DNA of 64,000 nt from Legionella gratiana (GTDB lineage: Bacteria; Pseudomonadota; Gammaproteobacteria; Legionellales; Legionellaceae). Below are positions 36,848 through 45,933 of this stretch, one piece after another; position 1 is the stretch's first letter, and every line of letters begins with the position of its first letter. A program made the translations under genes and the position numbers. The notes beneath the pieces were generated by a model. That model saw only the letters and a program-made list of their open reading frames with translations, was not told the DNA's origin and did no database searches. The stretch is taken from assembly GCF_001467695.1 (NCBI RefSeq), contig NZ_LNYE01000006.1:186001-250000 (forward strand), read 5' to 3'.

Positions 36848-36991
36848 CTATATTGATCGAAAGTTATTTTTATTAGAGGCACAGGTAATATATGGTGATA
36901 TTTTAAGAATATTTGCTTCAGTAAATAAGTTTTGTTGGTGTCAACCTGATGGTAATATCAACCACAATATTAAATTCAGAACTGATGTATA

Positions 36992-37546
36992 ATGTCAACT
37001 AAGAAAAATTTTATAGGAATTAATGTTGAAACCCTTGTGTTAGTTGCTGTTTGGGAAACCCCTTTTATTTTTCAGGGATGTTTTAAAATTAATGAACTAC
37101 AAGGTAACAATACTGTTTTGTTTTTCTTTAGAAGCCAGACGAGTCATGTGCAACAATCAGATATTCTTCACAAAGATTTTTTATCTGAGCAATACGATTT
37201 TACACACTTATATAATGAAGAAGGTCTGATTCAGTTAAATAACCTAGATCAGGTACATGAAGATGCTCTATATTTATTAAAATATGCTCTACATGTAACC
37301 TTGGGAAAGATGTTATCTAGTAGAAAAATGCATTTTACTTCGATAGATGATATTGCAATGCAAGCACTGATTGATAGAGTGAGGCCTATTTTAAATAGAG
37401 AATTAACTTTACCTGAGGAGGAGCATATTGGATTTGCTGTTGCAATGGATTTTTGTCCCGAAGAAGAAACCGCTTTATTACCTGCATTGGCTTTGCTTAG
37501 GAAATTAAAAAATACGAAGAACATTTATGTTTCAAAAATAATATAG
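36992..37546 (+). CDS. hypothetical protein
   Basis: 184 residues of no recognised family. The N-terminal half is beta-rich by appearance (FIGINVETLVLVAVWETPFIFQGCFKI). The C-terminal half is helical and acidic (DEALYLLKYALHV..., LTLPEEEHIGFAVAMDFCPEEE). There is no signal peptide or clear TM helix, so it is probably cytosolic. It follows the P-ATPase by 144 bp on the same strand and converges with the effector-like gene (49 bp between stops). Codon use looks like that of its neighbours. No function is proposed. Confidence 0.6.
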   Translation: MSTKKNFIGINVETLVLVAVWETPFIFQGCFKINELQGNNTVLFFFRSQTSHVQQSDILHKDFLSEQYDFTHLYNEEGLIQLNNLDQVHEDALYLLKYALHVTLGKMLSSRKMHFTSIDDIAMQALIDRVRPILNRELTLPEEEHIGFAVAMDFCPEEETALLPALALLRKLKNTKNIYVSKII

Positions 37547-37595
37547 CATGATCTTTAAATACGGCAGCTCTTCTGCCCAGTCTAGTTTCAAGCTC

Positions 37596-39659
37596 TTATT
37601 TTAAACCATAACCAAAACATATTTCTGATTTTGAATCTATCTCTGAATCTTTTTCTTGCTGCTCTAATTCAGTATTATTGTTTTTTCCGACCTCTTCCAA
37701 TGTTCTAGTCAACATTGCCTGTTTTAAATTCTCCGCGGCTTTCTCTTTATCCTTGCTATTTACTTTATTCCGTTGCTCTGGGCTGAGATTTTGCAAGCTC
37801 CCCTTATTCTCTTGCAGCAATAGTCGCTGCAATATCCGGGCTGAAGTGGGAGCCAGAGGCATTTCTGGTTTAACCTGATTGTTTATTGATTGTTGTCCTG
37901 CGATTAGTACTTCGTTTACTAATTCGGTTATCTTCTTTGCTTCTTTTCTATCAACTATTCCCTTTATTCCAACAAGCCCCACACCCATTAAAGCAGTAAT
38001 TCCAGCAGCAATACCTAAAGGAGGCAAGAAAACTACAGCTAGAGCAATTAAGGCTGTAGTTGCCATAGCTAACGCCATCGTGGAGATTTTAAATCCTGTG
38101 CTCAGTTTACTTTTTGAAGCGAGTATTGAGTCTGTACACGCTTTAAAATCATTAAGTGCTTGTTGTTTTAAAGAGGCATTTACATTTGTGCTTAAAACTT
38201 GTTTGATTGCTTTGATTAAGGGCTCAATGTTGATATCCGAATTCTGCTTGATTTCGTTTATTAATTTAACCTGCATCACCAACGGGCTAGTATAAATGAC
38301 ATAGGTAAATTCTCCGTTCTTATTTTCCGGCTCTTCTAGATAGGGAAATTCTTTTGCAAGTTCATAAATTATGTTGTTTTGGGATTTAAGGGTTACCCGA
38401 GATACATTATAGATATTTTTCTCAAGCGTCATGGAGCTCATTTCGATATTCAATTTAGCAATTTTTTCATGAAATCCATCTAAATCATAATTCTGCGGAA
38501 AAATACACTCTTGATAGGTATCGCTTTTCAACGCCTCGGCAACAGAAACGTCACGACATTTGACAACACAACCGGTTTGTTCATCGATAATTTGTGATGG
38601 TAAGCGGACTATCTTGTTCTTCCTAAAAGTAAATCCACCATCAGTACAATCATATTCTTCACGAAACTTAGCGAAGTTATTTCCTGTACCATTATGGTGA
38701 AAGCCATCATCAAGAGGAGGAAGACGGCGATTAAAATCACCACAAAAGAAATGATTGTTTGATTCCTTCAACATATTATTTAGGACCTCTTCCCCCTCTG
38801 TAGCCTTATCCGCATGAGAAAGATGACCGTTGGAGATAATACAAGTCTCATCTTGATAGTTAAACTCTATTGAGCTAATTTTGAGCTTAGGATCTTCTTG
38901 CATTTTCATAAAAGAAATCTCTTTCGTATTCCATAGAGTCGCGATATTTCCCTTCGAAAATTTAAACTCCCAATCATCACCTAGATTTTTTTGCAAATTC
39001 TTAACAAAAGTTTCTGTAGTTTCTTGTAATAAAAGAATTGGTGCGGAAATAGCTCGTTTTTGTAGCGTTTGAATGAGTCTTTTCTCACGCTCAAAATACA
39101 TTTTTTCAACTTCTTTGCTTGCTTCAAAACCCTCAGGGACCGATTTCCATAAATTGCCTCGTACGTTATTATCGGGATCATTGATGTCATTCACTATTAA
39201 TGGCCCTGTTAATGCTACGTTGTATGTAACTACATCAAATGACTTATTTTGTTCAGTACTGCAATGAATTAGTTGGGGTTTATGATCAGAATATACTTCA
39301 TCCCAAGTAAGCACATTCGGATGAGCTATAAAGTCCTCGAGCCTTAGAGCCGCTCTTCTTTTGGGATGAACATAAAAAGGGATTAAGTTGGAAGGTAACC
39401 CCTCTTGTTTTGGAGCTTTAAAGTTATATTTTTCAAAAACAGTTAAGATTGCCTTGACCCGATCATCTTTTAACACTTTCGATAGTTGTACCAGCCATTG
39501 CTTTTGTTGAAGAAATGATTCTAATTGGGAATGTTCCTCTTTTGATAATATATCCTCAAATGCGGTAAGGTTATCTGGATTAGGAGCTTCGAAGTATGTA
39601 TCAAGAGCTTTGCGAAGCCCGAACCTATCTGAATTTGATGTATCTTTTACTGTTGGCAT
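37596..39659 (-). CDS. candidate Dot/Icm effector with endonuclease/exonuclease/phosphatase fold
   Basis: 687 residues. After about 140 N-terminal residues comes an EEP-superfamily domain. It has VVTYNVAL (Asn147), ILLLQETTE (Glu213), IISNGHLSH (His279) and FFCGDFNRR (Asp308, Asn310). These correspond to the metal and phosphate-binding positions of DNase I-like, sphingomyelinase-like and inositol-phosphatase enzymes. The final catalytic SDH motif was not found in its usual form. A strongly hydrophobic hairpin lies around residues 530-580 (ATTALIALAVVFLPPLGIAAGI), which could anchor it to a host membrane. The last 30 residues are Glu/Asp/Ser-rich (ELEQQEKDSEIDSKSE), resembling the E-block translocation signal of Dot/Icm substrates. 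There is no signal peptide. It is monocistronic and near the Dot/Icm genes. Effector status is inferred. Confidence 0.6.
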   Translation of the reverse strand: MPTVKDTSNSDRFGLRKALDTYFEAPNPDNLTAFEDILSKEEHSQLESFLQQKQWLVQLSKVLKDDRVKAILTVFEKYNFKAPKQEGLPSNLIPFYVHPKRRAALRLEDFIAHPNVLTWDEVYSDHKPQLIHCSTEQNKSFDVVTYNVALTGPLIVNDINDPDNNVRGNLWKSVPEGFEASKEVEKMYFEREKRLIQTLQKRAISAPILLLQETTETFVKNLQKNLGDDWEFKFSKGNIATLWNTKEISFMKMQEDPKLKISSIEFNYQDETCIISNGHLSHADKATEGEEVLNNMLKESNNHFFCGDFNRRLPPLDDGFHHNGTGNNFAKFREEYDCTDGGFTFRKNKIVRLPSQIIDEQTGCVVKCRDVSVAEALKSDTYQECIFPQNYDLDGFHEKIAKLNIEMSSMTLEKNIYNVSRVTLKSQNNIIYELAKEFPYLEEPENKNGEFTYVIYTSPLVMQVKLINEIKQNSDINIEPLIKAIKQVLSTNVNASLKQQALNDFKACTDSILASKSKLSTGFKISTMALAMATTALIALAVVFLPPLGIAAGITALMGVGLVGIKGIVDRKEAKKITELVNEVLIAGQQSINNQVKPEMPLAPTSARILQRLLLQENKGSLQNLSPEQRNKVNSKDKEKAAENLKQAMLTRTLEEVGKNNNTELEQQEKDSEIDSKSEICFGYGLK

Positions 39660-40038
39660 TGTGATAGCTCCTTATACTCTAAGCAAAAAAAGCGATTACT
39701 TCTGCTCAAGAATTTTATTTGTACTTTTAGTTTATTATCTCGCGATTAAGATAAAGTTAGATTGATATTCCAATAAGTTGTTTGATATTTTCCTAAAATT
39801 TTAACTGAGCTGCAGAAGCCATGGCTTTATCAATTGGTTGCTTAGGTAATTTAGCAAGTTGGATGGTTCACATGCTTTGCACGCGTATTTTTTAAGAATG
39901 TGAACGACACGAAAAGTCATTTAAGAAACCACATCCAGCTGCTCTGCTCTGTGATTTCATCAAAGATGTGGATTAAACTGGATCCCGTTCGTTTAGCGAC
40001 ATAAAAGGCTTTCTATGCCTTTTATGTCGAACTCGTTA
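39660..40038. other. 379-bp gene-free gap with palindromes
   Basis: The gap between the effector-like gene and the glycosyltransferase gene shows three dyads. The first is TTATCT/AGATAA with an 8-nt spacer, in the likely promoter region of the minus-strand gene near 39735. The second is GTTCACAT/ATGTGAAC around 39867-39905. The third is a perfect 13-bp hairpin CGACATAAAAGGC/GCCTTTTATGTCG at 39997-40009 and 40017-40029, ten nt after the 3' end of the glycosyltransferase gene, where it may terminate transcription. The last resembles the palindrome at 14646-14684 (TCGATATAAAAA type). No coding sequence was seen. Confidence 0.5.
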
Positions 40039-41079
40039 TTAACATACTTTAGTACTTTTGGAGCAATCTAAAACCAGAGACAGCTTTTCCATCACCTCGT
40101 CAACTGAAATTAATTGCATAGGTTCATCACCATGTACATGTTGTCCCCATACTTCTTCAATGCATGTGCTTCCTAAAATTTTTTTTGCTGCCTCAGGATA
40201 ACGATCCACCACTAAATGTTGAAAAAGATAGGGACCAGAAATAAGGGGATTGGTTACAGCATGCAATGCAACAACAGGAGTATTTACAGCTGTAGCCATA
40301 TGAGAAGGCCCCGTATCAGGGCAAAGAACAACAGATGCTTTACTAATCAACGCTAATAGTTGTTTCGGTTTGCTTTTGCCTACAAGATTAATTGCTGGAA
40401 TAACTTTTGTGATTTGTTCGGCAAGCTGTTTATCAAAATCACCTGGGCCACCAGTAATGAGCACGTGTACATTCCATCTGGCTTGAGCTCGCTGTAACAC
40501 TTCAATATAACGTGCAATAGGCCAACTCCGTTCTGGCTTACTCGCCGCAGGATTAATGACTAATATAGGTCCCTCTTTGGGCAAATAATGTTCAGCCCAT
40601 TGATAATCAGCAGGAGAAATAGGTAAATCCCAGCGAATGACTCGCTCCTGAACCCCTAACGCTTGAGCAAATTTTAAAAAACCATCTAAAGTATGTTCCA
40701 ATCCTGGTGTAATTCGCTCATTAACAAACAAGCCATGAGCATCGTTTGCTCTATGGTCATCGTAACCTATTTTGCGTTTCGCACGAATTAATGGATAAAG
40801 TAAATTTGTCCTAAGGCTCGCTTGTGGGGCTAAAAGTACATCAAAAGCCCGTCCTTTCATTTGTTTCTTAAAAGACCAATAATCGTTAATGCTACTGGGC
40901 TTGTCAATTAAAATGAACTCAACGCCATCCATTCCCTCTACCAAATCAAAAGCCGGTTTAGAAATAATCCAAGTCAACCGAGCTTGTGGCAAACTCGCCT
41001 GTAAAGTTCTAATGAGAGGAACAACCATTAGAACATCACCTAAAGCAGATAATCTTACAATACAAATCGAATGAATCAT
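40039..41079 (-). CDS. family 9 glycosyltransferase (heptosyltransferase-like)
   Basis: 346-residue GT-B enzyme of the ADP-heptose:LPS heptosyltransferase family. The N-terminal VRLSALGDVLMVVPLIRTL contains the conserved Asp. The C-terminal half has LVINPAASKPERSWP and the nucleotide-binding PDTGPSHMATAVNTPVVALH. The protein should act at the cytoplasmic face of the inner membrane in LPS core assembly. It lies alone downstream of the small zinc-finger gene on the minus strand. Whether it transfers heptose or another sugar cannot be read from sequence alone. Confidence 0.82.
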   Translation of the reverse strand: MIHSICIVRLSALGDVLMVVPLIRTLQASLPQARLTWIISKPAFDLVEGMDGVEFILIDKPSSINDYWSFKKQMKGRAFDVLLAPQASLRTNLLYPLIRAKRKIGYDDHRANDAHGLFVNERITPGLEHTLDGFLKFAQALGVQERVIRWDLPISPADYQWAEHYLPKEGPILVINPAASKPERSWPIARYIEVLQRAQARWNVHVLITGGPGDFDKQLAEQITKVIPAINLVGKSKPKQLLALISKASVVLCPDTGPSHMATAVNTPVVALHAVTNPLISGPYLFQHLVVDRYPEAAKKILGSTCIEEVWGQHVHGDEPMQLISVDEVMEKLSLVLDCSKSTKVC

Positions 41080-41163
41080 GTAGGTGATCCACCTCTGTCA
41101 GAAACGGCCGCATTTGCAACCGTTAGAGTCAACATTAACATGGGAAGGAACCTAGGCTATTAC

Positions 41164-41358
41164 TTAATCATTCTGTAAAACAAATCGCGAACCACAATAA
41201 GGACAAACCTCTACTCCTGTTTTTTCTATAGGCAGATAAACCTTAGGGTGTGCATTCCATAGCACCATATCTTTTGTTGGACAACTCAGAGGTAATTCAT
41301 CATGATGTACCACATAGTTTTTTTGGGTACTCGCGGGTATTGGTTTAGTTTCTGACAT
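41164..41358 (-). CDS. small zf-CHCC zinc-finger protein
   Basis: 64 residues with the zf-CHCC pattern LSCP...NAHPKVYLPIE...VCPYCGSRFVL, giving Cys, His, Cys, Cys ligands as in the bacterial counterpart of complex I subunit NDUFS6. Small proteins of this type are common beside housekeeping genes in gamma-proteobacteria. It is preceded by an RBS-like AGGAAC and sits 29 bp after the miaA stop on the same strand. Function unknown beyond probable zinc binding. Confidence 0.8.
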   Translation of the reverse strand: MSETKPIPASTQKNYVVHHDELPLSCPTKDMVLWNAHPKVYLPIEKTGVEVCPYCGSRFVLQND

Positions 41359-41387
41359 AATGTTCCTTTAATAAAGGTTTTTTAGGA

Positions 41388-42329
41388 TTATCCAAAAAAA
41401 GAATTATCTAATATTTCCCTGGTTTTCGCTATAATCTGATCGCGAAAAGCTTCGTTTTGCGGATCATAATATAAAGCGTCCTCCCAATGCCTTAACCAAG
41501 TTAATTGACGCTTAGCTAATTGACGCGTAGCAGCAATTCCTTTGTCACGCATTGTAGAATAGCCATAATCATTTTGAAGATATTCTAGAACTTGTCTATA
41601 ACCCACGCAACGCATCGAGGGCAAGTTTATCGATAACTGCCATTTTTGCCGTAGTTGTTTCACTTCCTCAATAAATCCTGCCTGTAACATGTGATCAAAA
41701 CGTTGGGCAATACGTTCATGTAGCCATGCTCGATTTTCTGGAAAAAGGATAAAATTGACAAAATGGTGTGCGTTCTTTTCCTTTTGGTGCTCGAAAAAAG
41801 TGGATAAAGTCGTTCCGCTTAAATAATATACCTCTAATGCACGTTGAATTCGTTGCGCATCGTTCGCATGAATACGTGTAGCGCTATCAGGATCAATTTG
41901 CATTAATTGTTCATGCAGTCTTCCCCAACCATGCATCGCTGCTTCATTTTCTAGTTGTTCGCGTAAGACCGGATCAGCCTCAGGTAAGGCAGCTAGGCCT
42001 TTTTGTAATGCATTAAAATACATCATTGTCCCACCAACAAGTAATGGGATCTTACCTTTCATAAAAATCTCATCGCATAGAGATAAAGAATCACTGCAAA
42101 ATTGAGCTGCAGAATAGGATTCCACGGGATCTTTAATATTAATTAAATGATGAGGAGCACTATGTAACTCTTTAGGACTAGGTTTGGCTGTTCCAATATT
42201 CATTTCCCTATAAATCATCGCCGAATCTACACTGATAATTTCAAAAGGATAATGTGTTACTAACTCACAAGCTAAAGCAGTTTTCCCTGCAGCAGTAGGT
42301 CCCATTAAACAAAAAATCAATTTAGACAT
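41388..42329 (-). CDS. miaA: tRNA dimethylallyltransferase
   Basis: Adds the dimethylallyl group to A37 of tRNAs reading UNN codons. GPTAAGKTALA is the P-loop. It is followed by ISVDSAMIYREMNIGTAKPS (the D-S-x-x-Y segment), HHLINIKDP, LVGGTMMYFNAL and the C-terminal TRQLAKRQLTWLRHW. The 313-residue length is normal. The start overlaps the 3' end of mutL by 8 nt. In E. coli hfq follows miaA; here no hfq is found after it, and the next gene is the small zinc protein. Confidence 0.95.
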   Translation of the reverse strand: MSKLIFCLMGPTAAGKTALACELVTHYPFEIISVDSAMIYREMNIGTAKPSPKELHSAPHHLINIKDPVESYSAAQFCSDSLSLCDEIFMKGKIPLLVGGTMMYFNALQKGLAALPEADPVLREQLENEAAMHGWGRLHEQLMQIDPDSATRIHANDAQRIQRALEVYYLSGTTLSTFFEHQKEKNAHHFVNFILFPENRAWLHERIAQRFDHMLQAGFIEEVKQLRQKWQLSINLPSMRCVGYRQVLEYLQNDYGYSTMRDKGIAATRQLAKRQLTWLRHWEDALYYDPQNEAFRDQIIAKTREILDNSFFG

Positions 42330-43950
42330 CTAAGAAGTTCCGACAATCTTCAACGGTTAATGCTTTAAATAATCCAGTTTTTTTATGTTCTTCTCCGTGA
42401 GCGTTTAATAACAACTCATTTAACTCCATTTTTTCCTCAAGACTTAATAACCTAGGATCAAAAACTTGTGCTTGACTCATGAGTTCGATTAGTTTGGGAA
42501 AGTGAACTACCTCCAGATCAGCTACAGCATCCAAAAATAAGCGTAAGTCCAAATAGGGCATACAAAGTGGGATACTCCGAATTGATATCTCCTGATCTCC
42601 AAAATCTCCAATATGTATTCCTAATTGACTCAAGCAATAAATAAAATCCGAACGATTCGTAACAAACTTGGTAGGTAGAGGATAACGAATCGGCACCAAC
42701 AAGGGTCTACTTACTAGGGGGAAAGTCAATCCAGACATTTGTTGTTGTATCTTATATTGTTGTAACGCCATAAGATTAACGATATAAGGCTGTTGCTGAA
42801 TAAAAACCAAAATATAGTGATTGTTTAAAATAATCCAAGGCTGATCAAGCGTGTTAATGCACTCTCTCATTAGAGTCAGCTTAGGATATGGCTCATAAAT
42901 CTCTTTTGCTTGGTTGGCGTGAAATTTACGTACGGTTTCTTGATTCCTCTCTTTTTGAGCGCCCAATGCCGCGGTTAATTGTGACGTAAAGAAATCAACA
43001 ATTAACCGCGGCTGCTGAAAACGTACTTCATGCTTTGTAGGATGTACATTCACATCAACTTCGGCATGATTTATTGTTAAATACAACACACATGCCGGAA
43101 AGCGACCTGGATGTAATAAACCATCATAAACCTGCTTTAATGCATGATGAATTAACTTGTCTTTTACCATGCGTTCGTTGATATAAACCCATAAACGATC
43201 ACTTTGACTACGCTGGAATTTAGTACCACTTATCCACCCACGCAGTTTCATTGAATGATGATCCACATCAAGATGGATCGCTTCTTTAACAAACGCACTA
43301 CCCATTATTCGAGTTATCCGGATTAATTGAGATTGTTCGCTTGTTGCCGCAGGAAGTAAGAGCACCTGTTTCCCATTATGTTTTAGGGTTAATGCAATTC
43401 CAGGTGCACTTAAAGCAAAACGTTTCACCACTGTTTCTATTGCTTGAAACTCTAATTTTTCACTCTTTAAAAATCGTTTTCGCACCGGGGCATTAAAAAA
43501 TAAATCAACAACATCTACCGTAGTTCCTACAGCACGGGCACAAGAAGAACACGTTATTTCCGTACCTTGCACACGCAATACCATCGCTGTTTCTTGCTGT
43601 GCTGGTCTAGAACTGATACTGACTTTAGCTACTGAAGCAATACTGGCCAATGCTTCGCCACGAAACCCCATACTCTCAATTGCGTACAAATCATCAAGTG
43701 AATTAATTTTACTCGTAGCATGGGGCGCAATAGCCAAAGGCAAATCATCTGCCACAATTCCTATTCCATTATCACTAATTTTAATTTGATTTAGGCCGCC
43801 ATAACTAATTTCAATAGTAATTGCAGAAGCCCCTGCATCAAAGGCATTTTCAAGTAATTCTTTTACTACAGATGCTGGACGCTCTATTACTTCTCCAGCA
43901 GCTATTTGATTGGCTATTAATGGGGGTAGCTGTCGAATTCTCATGGTCAT
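42322..43950 (-). CDS. mutL: DNA mismatch repair protein MutL
   Basis: GHKL ATPase coordinating mismatch repair. The N-terminal ATPase motifs are complete: LPPLIANQIAAGEVIERPASVVKELLENAFDAGA, ISDNGIGI and ATSKINSLDDL with GFRGEALASI. The second domain ends with VDVNVHPTKHEVRF. At 542 residues it is shorter than E. coli MutL (615), mainly in the linker between the halves. No metal endonuclease motif DQHAxxER was seen in the C-terminal dimerisation domain, as expected for MutH-type or Dam-like organisms. It sits between amiB and miaA, the conserved order. Confidence 0.93.
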   Translation of the reverse strand: MTMRIRQLPPLIANQIAAGEVIERPASVVKELLENAFDAGASAITIEISYGGLNQIKISDNGIGIVADDLPLAIAPHATSKINSLDDLYAIESMGFRGEALASIASVAKVSISSRPAQQETAMVLRVQGTEITCSSCARAVGTTVDVVDLFFNAPVRKRFLKSEKLEFQAIETVVKRFALSAPGIALTLKHNGKQVLLLPAATSEQSQLIRITRIMGSAFVKEAIHLDVDHHSMKLRGWISGTKFQRSQSDRLWVYINERMVKDKLIHHALKQVYDGLLHPGRFPACVLYLTINHAEVDVNVHPTKHEVRFQQPRLIVDFFTSQLTAALGAQKERNQETVRKFHANQAKEIYEPYPKLTLMRECINTLDQPWIILNNHYILVFIQQQPYIVNLMALQQYKIQQQMSGLTFPLVSRPLLVPIRYPLPTKFVTNRSDFIYCLSQLGIHIGDFGDQEISIRSIPLCMPYLDLRLFLDAVADLEVVHFPKLIELMSQAQVFDPRLLSLEEKMELNELLLNAHGEEHKKTGLFKALTVEDCRNFLDV

Positions 43951-44008
43951 AGATCACCCTCCAACCGTTTGCTTAGATATAAGTTTGAGGGATCTGAACT
44001 ATTACTTC

Positions 44009-45451
44009 TCATGCCCATGCTGGAGGAATCACCAATTTCTGCCCAGGTCGAAGTCGACTGATACCTCGCAAATGATTTGCTGATTGGAGTGCTGTGACTG
44101 AAACATGATAACGAGCCGCTATAGCAGGCAGCGTTTCACCAGTTCGAACTAAATGAATTGTATTTGTTGCCATTGCTTCAATACGTGATCCATGCGGAGG
44201 ATGCTCCCAGAAATATCCTTTAATGCCTTGAAAAATGGCTTGACTTAAACGAGCTTGATAAGCAGGACTAGTGAGATTCCGCTCTTCAATAGGATTCGAT
44301 ATAAATCCTGTTTCAACTAAAATTGAAGGAATATCGGGAGATTTTAAAACAACAAAACGAGCTTGCTCTACTTTGTGATTGTGTAGATCAGTAAAATTGC
44401 CGAGTTGATTTAAAACTCGCCCTCCCATTTGTAAGCCTGCATTAATCGTAGCCGTTTGAGATAAATCAATTAATACGGAACGCACTACCCCATTTCGATC
44501 ATCTAACTCACCTAAATTCACTCCACCTAATTCAGAATAGTTTTCTTTTTCAGCAAGCCAACGAGCAGCTTCACTCGTTGCTCCTCTTTGGGATAATGCA
44601 AATACGGAGGCACCATGAGAATGTGGGTTATTAAATGCATCTGCATGAATAGCAACAAAAATATCACCATTATGTCTTCTAGCAATATCTAAACGTTGAC
44701 GAAGACCTACATAATAATCACCTGAACGCGTTAATACTGCACGCATACCTGGCTGCCTATCAATTAATTGCTTTAGTTTTAAAGTAATTGCCAATACCAC
44801 ATCTTTTTCACGGCTATGTCGTGGACCTCGAGCTCCGGGATCCTTCCCTCCATGACCTGCATCTAGAACAACAATGACATCACGCAATCGAGTAGGTTTG
44901 CCACTAACCTTAATAGGTGCTTGACGTGCTAGAATAGGTTGTACTGGCTGTTGCGATGCATTCATGTTCTGTTTTGGCAATTGTTGTTGAAACTGTTTGA
45001 TTGGCATTTTTTGAGTTGCTGGCAACTCCTTCATAGGTGTACTCGAAGCAACTGGGGCTACCAGATGACCACTATGCAATAAATCAACTCGTATTCCACC
45101 ATAAGCCCCATTAGGCTGCCAAGGAGATGAACGTAGTTGTACTTTTTGATTTACTTCAAAAACTAATCGTAAAGTTCTAGGCTCAGAATGCCCGCTACGA
45201 ACTTGTTTCACTAATCCGTTAATTAAACCTAATTGATTTAAATCTACAGCTAATTGAGTTTCTTTTAAATCTAATACAACTCGCTCAGGCTGGCTTAATA
45301 AAAAGAGTTTATGTGTAAATGATCCATCAATGGTCAAGTAAAGAGAAGTTTGGTTTCCTTGTTGTTTTAAAACAATTGACTTAAGTTGAGCGCTCAAAGT
45401 AACAACAGACCAAAGACATAATACAATAAAAATCCATAAGCGAATGATCAT
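44009..45451 (-). CDS. amiB: N-acetylmuramoyl-L-alanine amidase with AMIN and LysM domains
   Basis: Septal peptidoglycan amidase, 480 residues. There is a signal peptide (IIRLWIFIVLCLWSVVTLSA), an AMIN domain at about 25-130, then a Pro/Gln-rich linker. The zinc amidase_3 domain spans about 190-415, with VVLDAGHGGKDPGARG, an IHADAFNNP segment and a late ILVETGFISNP supplying the catalytic Glu. A C-terminal LysM repeat (about 433-478) binds peptidoglycan. FtsEX, encoded elsewhere in this window, controls such amidases in E. coli through EnvC. The start overlaps the tsaE stop by 4 nt. The gene is in the tsaE-amiB-mutL-miaA order. Confidence 0.92.
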   Translation of the reverse strand: MIIRLWIFIVLCLWSVVTLSAQLKSIVLKQQGNQTSLYLTIDGSFTHKLFLLSQPERVVLDLKETQLAVDLNQLGLINGLVKQVRSGHSEPRTLRLVFEVNQKVQLRSSPWQPNGAYGGIRVDLLHSGHLVAPVASSTPMKELPATQKMPIKQFQQQLPKQNMNASQQPVQPILARQAPIKVSGKPTRLRDVIVVLDAGHGGKDPGARGPRHSREKDVVLAITLKLKQLIDRQPGMRAVLTRSGDYYVGLRQRLDIARRHNGDIFVAIHADAFNNPHSHGASVFALSQRGATSEAARWLAEKENYSELGGVNLGELDDRNGVVRSVLIDLSQTATINAGLQMGGRVLNQLGNFTDLHNHKVEQARFVVLKSPDIPSILVETGFISNPIEERNLTSPAYQARLSQAIFQGIKGYFWEHPPHGSRIEAMATNTIHLVRTGETLPAIAARYHVSVTALQSANHLRGISRLRPGQKLVIPPAWA

Positions 45452-45933
45452 GTTTCTCCTGCCAGGCGAGCTAAAATTTCTTTACCAGCCGCGCTCAATG
45501 CCATTATTTGCACTTCACGTCCAGCCCCTTTAACGTGTAACTTAAAACGAATATCGATATAAGGCAATGCGGTTCCTGCATTTTCAGCCCATTCAATGCA
45601 ACAAATACTACTTGGCACAAAATAATCTCGAAACCCTAAATACTCCAATTCGTCCTCATGATGTATTCGATATAGATCAAAATGATGCACGAGCATGTCT
45701 TGACAGGTGTAGCTTTCGACTAAGGAAAAAGTGGGACTCTTAATAGCAGATTGAACTCCTAGGCACTTTAGCATGGCACGAATAATCGTGGTTTTTCCTG
45801 CGCCTAGATCACCACTAAAAGCCATGATTAAAGAAGGAGTTAGGCATGAAGCCAAACGAGAGGCAAAATGTACGCTCGCTTTTTCGTCAGGTAAATCCAG
45901 CATTAGTGCATTAGGTTGATTCGTATCCATCAT
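45448..45933 (-). CDS. tsaE: tRNA threonylcarbamoyladenosine ATPase TsaE
   Basis: P-loop protein of 161 residues that works with TsaB and TsaD in making t6A37. The Walker A is GDLGAGKTTIIRAML. The SPTFSLVESY segment and the WAENAG motif (with CCIEWAE) are family hallmarks. It overlaps its neighbours at both ends by 4 nt, so it is translationally coupled to nnrE/D upstream and amiB downstream. Confidence 0.94.
   Translation of the reverse strand: MMDTNQPNALMLDLPDEKASVHFASRLASCLTPSLIMAFSGDLGAGKTTIIRAMLKCLGVQSAIKSPTFSLVESYTCQDMLVHHFDLYRIHHEDELEYLGFRDYFVPSSICCIEWAENAGTALPYIDIRFKLHVKGAGREVQIMALSAAGKEILARLAGET

Noticed and set aside
41080..41387. hfq expected after miaA
   Set aside because: No Hfq-like reading frame is present; the only gene there is a 64-residue zf-CHCC protein.
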